A DNA stretch of 10,714 nucleotides from an uncultured Acidimicrobiaceae bacterium (GTDB lineage: Bacteria > Actinomycetota > Acidimicrobiia > Acidimicrobiales > MedAcidi-G1): NCBI GenBank assembly GCA_913054115.1, contig CAJXIS010000041.1:1-10714 (forward strand), given 5' to 3'. The notes below the pieces were generated by a model that saw only the letters and a program-made list of their open reading frames with translations, was not told the origin of the DNA and made no database searches. Position numbers and translations under genes: made by a program. Of the stretch, positions 6,573 through 10,714 are shown in pieces (position 1 is the first letter of the stretch; each line of letters opens with the position of its first letter).

Positions 6573-6887
6573 CTACCAGTCCAGCGGCTCGATGAAGAGG
6601 TGGATGGTGCCGCCACAGGTCAGGCCGACGGCGAACGCCTCGTCGTCGCTGTAGCCGAACGACACCAGCCGGCGGTCGTTGCTCTCGAGCACCTCGAGTG
6701 CCTCGACGACGACGGCACCCTCGACACAGCCCCCGGACACCGAACCGGCGACCTCGCCATCGTCGGCGACCGCCATCGTGGCGCCGGGCAGGCGGGGCCC
6801 GGAGCCCTCGAGGTCGATGACACGTGCCAGGGCGACCCGTCGTCCCTGACGGCGCCAACGCTCGAGGTCGCTGAGAATCTCCCGCAT
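6573..6887 (-). CDS. XdhC N-domain protein (CoxI-like half)
   Basis: A protein of 104 residues that consists only of the XdhC_CoxI N-terminal domain. Landmarks are GRRVALARVIDLEGSGPRLPG (15-35), the conserved GSVSGGCVE (48-56) and GLTCGGTIHLFIEPL (88-102). In many bacteria this domain is joined to the Rossmann half in one XdhC polypeptide; here the next gene, 4 bp downstream, supplies the Rossmann part with its own degenerate N-domain. It should assist molybdenum cofactor maturation for a CO dehydrogenase-type enzyme. The ATG at 6887 begins the domain. A GTG at 6917 would add ten residues without family support. A TAGCCT 7 nt upstream of the ATG and the absence of a Shine-Dalgarno hint at a leaderless start, but no matching -35 is seen. 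Confidence 0.82.
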   Translation of the reverse strand: MREILSDLERWRRQGRRVALARVIDLEGSGPRLPGATMAVADDGEVAGSVSGGCVEGAVVVEALEVLESNDRRLVSFGYSDDEAFAVGLTCGGTIHLFIEPLDW

Positions 6888-6928
6888 GGGCGCAAGGCTA
6901 GGCAGCAGTGGCCCCACGTGAGGGGTTC

Positions 6929-6973
6929 AGGCGGAACGCGCCCGGACAGAGCGCGCCCGGGCAGAACGCGCTC
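6929..6973. repeat. Three 15-bp tandem repeats after mtkB
   Basis: AGGCGGAACGCGCCC (6929-6943), GGACAGAGCGCGCCC (6944-6958) and GGGCAGAACGCGCTC (6959-6973) are contiguous; the third matches each of the first two at 12 of 15 positions. The third overlaps the mtkB stop codon (6974-6972), so the array begins at the gene end and fills most of the spacer to the XdhC gene. Confidence 0.7.
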
Positions 6974-7862
6974 AGGTGGCGCGGTTGAGGACGCGGCCGA
7001 CGACCTCGGCGAACTCAGACGGCCGCTCGACCACCGACACGCCGCACTCCTTGAGGATCTCGACCTTCTCGGCTGCCGACTCCCCCACGGTCGACACGAT
7101 GGCGCCGGCGTGGCCCATGGTGCGTCCCTTCGGGGCGGTGAGTCCGGCGATGTAGCCGACGACCGGCTTGTACATGTGCTCCTTGGCGAACGCCGCCGCC
7201 TCGGCCTCCTGGGGGCCACCGATCTCGCCGATCATCACGACCACCCTGGTCTCGGGGTCCTGCTCGAAGGCGGCCAGGTGGTCCTTGAAGGAGCTGCCGT
7301 TGATCGGGTCCCCGCCGATGCCGATGCTCGTGCTGACGCCGATGCCGGCGGTCTTGAGTTGGGAGGCGGCCTCGTACCCGAGCGTGCCCGAGCGACCGAT
7401 GATGCCGACCTCGCCCGGCATGTAGATGTGGCCGGGCATGATGCCGAGCAGCGCCTTCCCGGGGCTGATGACCCCGGCACAGTTGGGCCCGATGAGCTGC
7501 ATGCGACGCTCGACCTTGTAGCGGCGCATGTAGCGCTTGACCGTCATCATGTCCTGGGCGGGGATGCCGTCCGTGATGCACACCGCCGATCGGAGGCCGG
7601 CGTCGGCCGCCTCCATCAGGGCATCGGCGGCGAATGGCGGTGGCACGAACACGATCGACACCTCGGCGCCGGTCTCCCTGACGGCGTCCTTGACGGTGTC
7701 GAACACCGGACGGTCGTGGTGCATGGTGCCGCCCCGACCCGGGGTGACGCCTCCCACGACGTTGGTGCCGTACTCGATCATCTCCTCGGCGTGGAAGGAC
7801 CCGATGCGGCCGGTGAAGCCCTGCACAAGCACCCGGGTGGTCTCGTCGATGACGATGCTCAT
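6972..7862 (-). CDS. mtkB: Malate-CoA ligase, SucD-like alpha subunit (MtkB)
   Basis: A 296-residue subunit of the succinyl-CoA synthetase superfamily. It has a CoA-binding Rossmann N-domain (VLVQGFTGRIGSFHAEEMI, 11-29; VGGVTPGRGG, 36-45) and a ligase domain with the phosphohistidine H251 in RTMGHAGAIV (247-256). Several stretches follow malate thiokinase MtkB of methylotrophs rather than succinyl-CoA ligase SucD: VPPPFAADALMEAADAGL (73-90), ITDGIPAQDMMTVKRY (96-111), GPNCAG (125-130; SucD has GPNCPG) and LGIMPGHIYMPG (139-150). With MtkA it makes malyl-CoA from malate, CoA and ATP, feeding malyl-CoA lyase. The ATG at 7862 overlaps the mtkA stop as ATGA and has AAGGAG 8 nt upstream. Neighbouring mtkA and a malyl-CoA lyase gene support the assignment over a second SucD. 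Confidence 0.9.
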   Translation of the reverse strand: MSIVIDETTRVLVQGFTGRIGSFHAEEMIEYGTNVVGGVTPGRGGTMHHDRPVFDTVKDAVRETGAEVSIVFVPPPFAADALMEAADAGLRSAVCITDGIPAQDMMTVKRYMRRYKVERRMQLIGPNCAGVISPGKALLGIMPGHIYMPGEVGIIGRSGTLGYEAASQLKTAGIGVSTSIGIGGDPINGSSFKDHLAAFEQDPETRVVVMIGEIGGPQEAEAAAFAKEHMYKPVVGYIAGLTAPKGRTMGHAGAIVSTVGESAAEKVEILKECGVSVVERPSEFAEVVGRVLNRAT

Positions 7863-9036
7863 GCTGCGTTCTCCTTGTTGACTGCGGCGACGGCCTTCTC
7901 GGCGGCTTCGGCCAGGGTGTCCGCGGTGATGAGCGTGACATCGCTCTCGGCGAGGATGCGGCGCCCCTCCTCGACGTTGGTGCCGGACAGTCGAACGATC
8001 ACCGGCACCTGGATGTCGAGTTCGTGCATGGCCTTGACCACGCCCTCGGCGACCCAGTCGCAGCGGTTGATGCCGGCGAAGATGTTGACGAGGATCGCCC
8101 GGACGCTCTCGTCGGACCGGACAAGGTTGAATGCCTTGGCGACACGCTCGGGGGAGGCGCCGCCGCCGATGTCGAGGAAGTTGGCCGGCTCGCCGCCCGA
8201 GTGCTTGATCATGTCCATGGTGGCCATGGCCAGTCCGGCGCCGTTGATGATGCAGCCGATGTCGCCGTCGAGACCGACGTAGCTGAGACCACGGTCGTTG
8301 GCCCGCATCTCGCGCGGATCCTCCTGCGACTTGTCCCGGAGCTCCGACACCTTCTGGTGCTTGAACAGGGCGTTGTCGTCGAAGGTCATCTTGGCGTCGA
8401 GGGCCAGCATCCGGCCATCGCCGGTGACGACCAGCGGGTTGATCTCGACCATGGTGGCGTCGAGTTCGCGAAATGCCCGGTAGCTGGAGATCAGCAGGTT
8501 TGACGCCTCCGAGATGGTCGCCGGGTCGAGGCCCAGTGCGAAGGCCACCTCCCTGGCCTGGAAGGCCTGGAGGCCCACCGCCGGTTCGATGACAATTCGG
8601 ATCAGCGAATCGGGGTCCTCTTCGATGATCTGCTCGATCTCCAAGCCGCCGGCGGCCGAGGCAACCAACATGATCCGCTCGGTCGTACGGTCGAGGACGA
8701 ATGCGACGTAGATCTCGCGGGCGATGTCGACCGTCTGTTCGATGTAGAGGCGGAAGACGCCCCGCCCACGTTCGCCGGTCTGATCGGTGACGAGGCGGGT
8801 GCCGAACAGGTCGTCGGCCGCCGACCACACCTCCTGCTCGCTGCTGCACAGACGGATGCCGCCGGCCTTGCCGCGGCCCCCCCCGTGTGGACCTGGGCCT
8901 TCACGACCCATGCACCGCCACCGATCTCGGTGGCCCGATAGGTGGCCTGCTCTGGGCTGTAGGCGAGGCCGCCCACGGGAATCGGCACGCCGAACTCCGC
9001 AAGCAGTGACTTGGCCTGGTACTCGTGGATGTCCAT
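7859..9036 (-). CDS. mtkA: Malate-CoA ligase, SucC-like beta subunit (MtkA), frame broken at a G8 run
   Basis: ATP-grasp subunit of malate-CoA ligase. The N-terminus MDIHEYQAKSLLAEFGV to VVKAQVHTGG is read from the ATG at 9036, while the rest, from RGKAGGIRLC to the stop at 7859, is in another frame. The switch falls in eight consecutive G in coding sense (plus-strand C at 8877-8884). Six G would give the canonical HTGGRGKAGG and a 391-residue protein, the usual length of MtkA. Later MtkA-like segments are VEPAVGLQAFQAREVAF, TMVEINPLVVT, LALDAKMTFDDNALF, GCIINGAGLAMATMDMIKH, ANFLDIGGGASPERV and ILVNIFAGINRCDWVAEGVV. The whole downstream part is well conserved, so a sequencing or assembly error, or a very recent mutation, is more likely than an old pseudogene. 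GGAG lies 8 nt before the ATG. Confidence 0.88.
7871..7876 (-). promoter_or_regulatory. Shine-Dalgarno of mtkB inside the mtkA 3' end
   Basis: AAGGAG in mRNA sense ends 8 nt before the mtkB ATG and sits within the last codons of mtkA. With the ATGA overlap it shows tight coupling of the two ligase subunits. Confidence 0.6.
8877..8884 (-). other. Homopolymer run (eight G in coding sense) at the mtkA frame break
   Basis: The run CCCCCCCC on the plus strand separates two reading frames that together encode one MtkA protein. Removing two bases, or adding one, joins them; removing two gives the exact family motif TGGRGKAGG at residues 51-59. Confidence 0.85.
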
Positions 9037-9066
9037 CGTGTGGTCTCCGGAGTTGCTTGGTCTGGG

Positions 9067-9104
9067 AATCTGGGATTCAGAAAATCTGGCGTTCAGGAAA
9101 TCTT
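9067..9104. repeat. 16-bp direct repeats in the mcl-mtkA spacer
   Basis: AATCTGGGATTCAGAA (9067-9082) and AATCTGGCGTTCAGGA (9083-9098) match at 13 of 16 positions, and a partial third copy begins AATCTT at 9099. They fill about half of the 72-bp spacer between the malyl-CoA lyase stop and the mtkA start. GAATC-TGG-GATTC inside it could form a small 5-bp hairpin. No clear promoter or terminator is seen in this spacer, so read-through from the lyase gene into mtkA is plausible. Confidence 0.65.
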
Positions 9105-9108
9105 GTGG

Positions 9109-10047
9109 CTAGCGAGCGCTGATGGCGGCGTCGGTCGCCACCACGTTCTCGGCCATGCGTGCGGAGGCGGCGTCGATCATGCGGCCGTCGAGTTGCGCAG
9201 CACCGCGGCCCTCGGCGGCGGCCTCCTCGAGGGCGATGAGGATGCGCCTGGCCCGGTCGACCTCTTCGGCCGGCGGCGTGAAGACCTGGTTGGCCAGTTC
9301 GATCTGGCTGGGGTGGATGGCCCACTTGCCCTCGTAGCCGAGGGCGGCGGCACGGCGGGCGCCCAGCAGGAAGCCGTCTGGGTCCTTGAAGTCGCCGAAG
9401 GGGCCGTCGATCGCACGCACGCCGTAGGCACGACAGGCGACGAGCATCCGGGAGAGCCCCTCGTGCCACTGGTCGCCGGGGTAGTCGGGGTTGAGGCCAC
9501 CGATGTTGGTGGTGCGGGCGCGGCAGGAGGCTGCGTAGTCGGCGACGCCGAAGTGCAGCGCCTCCATTCGGTCACTCGAACGGGCGATGTCCTCGACGTT
9601 GGCCATGCCGAGCGTGGTCTCGATGAGTGCCTCGAGCCCGATGCGGTGCCCGATCCCCATGGCCTCCTCGATCTGGGTGACCATGGCATCGACCATGTAG
9701 ACGTCGGCGGCGACTCCGACCTTCGGGATCAGGATGGTGTCGAGGTGCTGGCCGGCCTGTTCGACGACATCGACGACGTCCCGGTACATGTAGTGGGTGT
9801 CGATGCCGTTGATCCGCACCGAGACGGTCTTGCCCATGCCCTGCCAGTCGATGTCCTGCAGTGCCTCGATGACGTTCTTGCGGGCCTGGACCTTGTCGCC
9901 GGGCGCCACGGCGTCCTCGAGGTCGAGGAAAACGAAGTCGGCGCCGCTGTTGGCGGCCTTTTCGAACATCCCCGGGTTGGATCCGGGCACGGCAAGTTCA
10001 CTGCGTTGCACCCGCTGACGCGGCGGGGGGTACCTGGTATGGCTCAC
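9109..10047 (-). CDS. mcl: Malyl-CoA lyase (CitE/Mcl family)
   Basis: A 312-residue TIM-barrel lyase of the HpcH/HpaI-CitE family. Features are RSELAVPGSNPGMFEKAA (15-32), FLDLEDAVAP (40-49), VRINGIDTHYMYRDVVD (77-93, substrate arginine R78), IPKVGVAADVY (107-117), the Mg2+ ligands E143 in LIETTLGMANVE and D170 in FGVADYAA, and the C-terminal GYEGKWAIHPSQIELANQVF (237-256). THYMYRD, ADYAASCRARTTNIGG and AYGVRAIDGPFGDFKDPDG match methylotroph malyl-CoA lyase more closely than citrate lyase CitE. It splits malyl-CoA to acetyl-CoA and glyoxylate. Compared with the methylotroph enzyme it is shorter by about ten residues around DYPGDQWHEG (188-197). The GTG at 10047 has GGAG six nt upstream; a longer frame to 10182 adds a basic, non-conserved tail and is rejected. 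mtkAB follow 72 bp downstream. Confidence 0.9.
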   Translation of the reverse strand: MSHTRYPPPRQRVQRSELAVPGSNPGMFEKAANSGADFVFLDLEDAVAPGDKVQARKNVIEALQDIDWQGMGKTVSVRINGIDTHYMYRDVVDVVEQAGQHLDTILIPKVGVAADVYMVDAMVTQIEEAMGIGHRIGLEALIETTLGMANVEDIARSSDRMEALHFGVADYAASCRARTTNIGGLNPDYPGDQWHEGLSRMLVACRAYGVRAIDGPFGDFKDPDGFLLGARRAAALGYEGKWAIHPSQIELANQVFTPPAEEVDRARRILIALEEAAAEGRGAAQLDGRMIDAASARMAENVVATDAAISAR

Positions 10048-10053
10048 AGTCGT

Positions 10054-10057
10054 CTCC
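10054..10057 (-). promoter_or_regulatory. Shine-Dalgarno that sets the GTG start of mcl
   Basis: GGAG in mRNA sense lies 6 nt before the GTG at 10047. It decides this start over an upstream in-frame ATG at 10182, which would lie inside the proposed -35 element. Confidence 0.5.
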
Positions 10058-10080
10058 GATCGAGCACCACGGCGGGTCTG

Positions 10081-10091
10081 GACAGACTGTC
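10081..10091. promoter_or_regulatory. Palindrome in the mcl leader
   Basis: GACAGACTGTC is an 11-bp palindrome with a single central base, located 33 bp upstream of the mcl start in the divergent mcl/ppc spacer. Its symmetry suits a dimeric regulator, but no specific regulator can be named. Confidence 0.3.
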
Positions 10092-10129
10092 GGGAGGTCT
10101 GCTGCTTGATTTGTCGGGAATCTTGCTGC
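10088..10129. repeat. Imperfect 18-bp direct repeat, period 24, in the mcl/ppc spacer
   Basis: TGTCGGGAGGTCTGCTGC (10088-10105) and TGTCGGGAATCTTGCTGC (10112-10129) share 14 of 18 positions, with identical first eight and last six bases. A spacing of 24 bp is a little over two helical turns. Confidence 0.5.
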
Positions 10130-10131
10130 CG

Positions 10132-10150
10132 TCGACGCTCGCGGCGTCGA
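10132..10150. promoter_or_regulatory. Perfect 7-bp inverted repeat at the predicted mcl transcript 5' end
   Basis: TCGACGC (10132-10138) and GCGTCGA (10144-10150) flank the 5-nt loop TCGCG. It lies just downstream of the proposed mcl -10 element, so it would be either a hairpin at the start of the mcl leader or an operator at the promoter. Both are inference. Confidence 0.45.
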
Positions 10151-10153
10151 TAC

Positions 10154-10182
10154 AGCATGCCCCAACTTCCACCCTGAGTCAA
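10154..10182 (-). promoter_or_regulatory. Candidate promoter for mcl-mtkAB
   Basis: TTGACT (10182-10177, five of six matches to the -35 consensus) is followed after 17 bp by CATGCT (10159-10154), a poor -10. The resulting leader of about 100 nt would contain the inverted repeat, the 18-bp direct repeats and the GACAGACTGTC palindrome. The weak -10 suggests a need for activation, if this is the true promoter. Confidence 0.4.
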
Positions 10183-10191
10183 GAGAATCTA

Positions 10192-10221
10192 CTGGCAGGA
10201 ATATGCCGAGTCGTCTAGGTT
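10192..10221 (+). promoter_or_regulatory. Candidate leaderless promoter for ppc
   Basis: CTGGCA (10192-10197) is followed after 18 bp by TAGGTT (10216-10221), which fits TANNNT. It ends 7 nt before the ppc ATG at 10229. No Shine-Dalgarno precedes that ATG, so a message starting at the start codon is likely. Confidence 0.4.
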
Positions 10222-10228
10222 GTTCGAC

Positions 10229-10714
10229 ATGCCCGTCGACACGCCGAAAACCGCCGATCCCACCGCCGGCGACCACTCCACGGCCGACGCTGCCCTGCGC
10301 GCCGACATCCGCCGCCTCGGCAACCAACTCGGCAACTCCCTCGTGCGCCAGCACGGCGAGACCCTGCTCGAGACGGTGGAAACGGTGCGCCGCCTCGCCC
10401 GCGGCCTGCGCAAGAGCGGCGGCCCCGATGGCACCACCGGAGAGCTCACCCGCATGCTCGCCGACGCCGACGCCGAGCAGGCCATCCGCCTGGTCCGCGC
10501 CTTCACCATGTACTTCCACCTCGCCAACGTGGCGGAACAGGTCCACCGCATCGAGGACCTCAACATCGGCGGCGCCCGCGCCGACAGCCACTTCGACGAA
10601 ACGGTGCACCGCCTGGTCGATGCCGGCATCCCGCCAGCCGACATCGCCGCCCTCGTCAACCGCGCCGACCTCCAGCCCGTCGTACCCGGTGTCGCTCACC
10701 GCACGAAGCCAGCT
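10229..10714 (+). CDS. ppc: Phosphoenolpyruvate carboxylase, N-terminal fragment
   Basis: The frame is open for 162 codons to the window edge. LRADIRRLGNQLGNSLVRQHG (23-43), ETLLETVETVRRLARGLR (44-61) and IRLVRAFTMYFHLANVAEQVHRI (86-108) are the usual N-terminal helices of bacterial PEP carboxylase, which adds bicarbonate to PEP to form oxaloacetate. In the serine cycle it supplies the C4 acid for MtkAB and malyl-CoA lyase, and in Methylorubrum extorquens ppc is clustered with those genes. Here it is divergent from mcl with a 181-bp shared spacer. The last dozen residues (PVVPGVAHRTKPA) do not read cleanly as the expected PV-x-TAHPTEA-S, where the histidine is catalytic: AH and T are in register but P and E are replaced. 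A base error or frameshift near the right edge is possible. Confidence 0.85.
   Translation, partial: MPVDTPKTADPTAGDHSTADAALRADIRRLGNQLGNSLVRQHGETLLETVETVRRLARGLRKSGGPDGTTGELTRMLADADAEQAIRLVRAFTMYFHLANVAEQVHRIEDLNIGGARADSHFDETVHRLVDAGIPPADIAALVNRADLQPVVPGVAHRTKPA

Noticed and set aside
6972..9036. Ordinary succinyl-CoA ligase (sucCD) of the TCA cycle
   Set aside because: MtkB-type signatures in the alpha subunit and the adjoining malyl-CoA lyase gene fit malate-CoA ligase better. A tree would settle it.
10048..10182. N-terminal extension of malyl-CoA lyase from an ATG at 10182
   Set aside because: The added 45 residues are basic and low complexity, family members start near SHTRYPPP, and the GTG at 10047 has a good Shine-Dalgarno.
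9025..10218. 397-codon plus-strand frame opposite malyl-CoA lyase
   Set aside because: It is a shadow of a strongly conserved enzyme on the other strand and has no recognisable domain.

Overview
This is a high-GC, gene-dense stretch (G and C end most codons) in which nearly everything is transcribed from the minus strand. The gene families point to an actinobacterium: a DUF501-Ppx protein, an actinobacterial-style CoxG with an acidic linker and membrane tail, and TANNNT -10 motifs placed for leaderless mRNAs. Acidimicrobiia is my best guess, but that is inference only; there is no rRNA or ribosomal protein here to place it.

Layout from left to right. Positions 1-197 hold the N-terminus of an MFS transporter (minus, cut by the window edge). 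It diverges from a crotonase-family gene at 296-1069 (plus). A long minus-strand block follows, which in transcription order (right to left) reads: a CitE/Mcl-family malyl-CoA lyase (10047-9109), mtkA (9036-7859, frame broken at a run of eight G/C), mtkB (7862-6972, ATGA overlap with mtkA), an XdhC N-domain protein (6887-6573), a CoxF/XdhC Rossmann protein (6568-5759), a MobA-like molybdopterin cytidylyltransferase (5738-5181), coxG (5032-4358), a DUF501-Ppx/GppA fusion (4338-2914), a serine/alanine-glyoxylate aminotransferase (2848-1754) and a RimJ-like acetyltransferase (1692-1093). Past the lyase, transcribed divergently, is the start of phosphoenolpyruvate carboxylase (10229 to the right edge).

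Two modules are interleaved. The first is the characteristic core of the serine cycle for C1 assimilation: PEP carboxylase makes oxaloacetate, malate-CoA ligase (MtkAB) activates malate, malyl-CoA lyase splits it to acetyl-CoA and glyoxylate, and the aminotransferase turns glyoxylate to glycine at the expense of serine. The second is maturation and membrane coupling of a molybdenum hydroxylase of the aerobic CO dehydrogenase type (XdhC/CoxF, MobA-like, CoxG); its structural subunits are not in the window. Together they suggest C1 assimilation combined with CO oxidation for energy. Enzymes for the rest of the serine cycle (SHMT, hydroxypyruvate reductase, glycerate kinase) are not seen here.

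The spacers are unusual. Four of them carry short tandem or direct repeats of different sequence (11 to 24 bp periods). The most striking is a seven-copy 14-bp array directly before coxG whose last copy contains the coxG start codon. No RNA genes, insertion sequences or CRISPR arrays were found, and no stretch over 300 bases lacks a gene.
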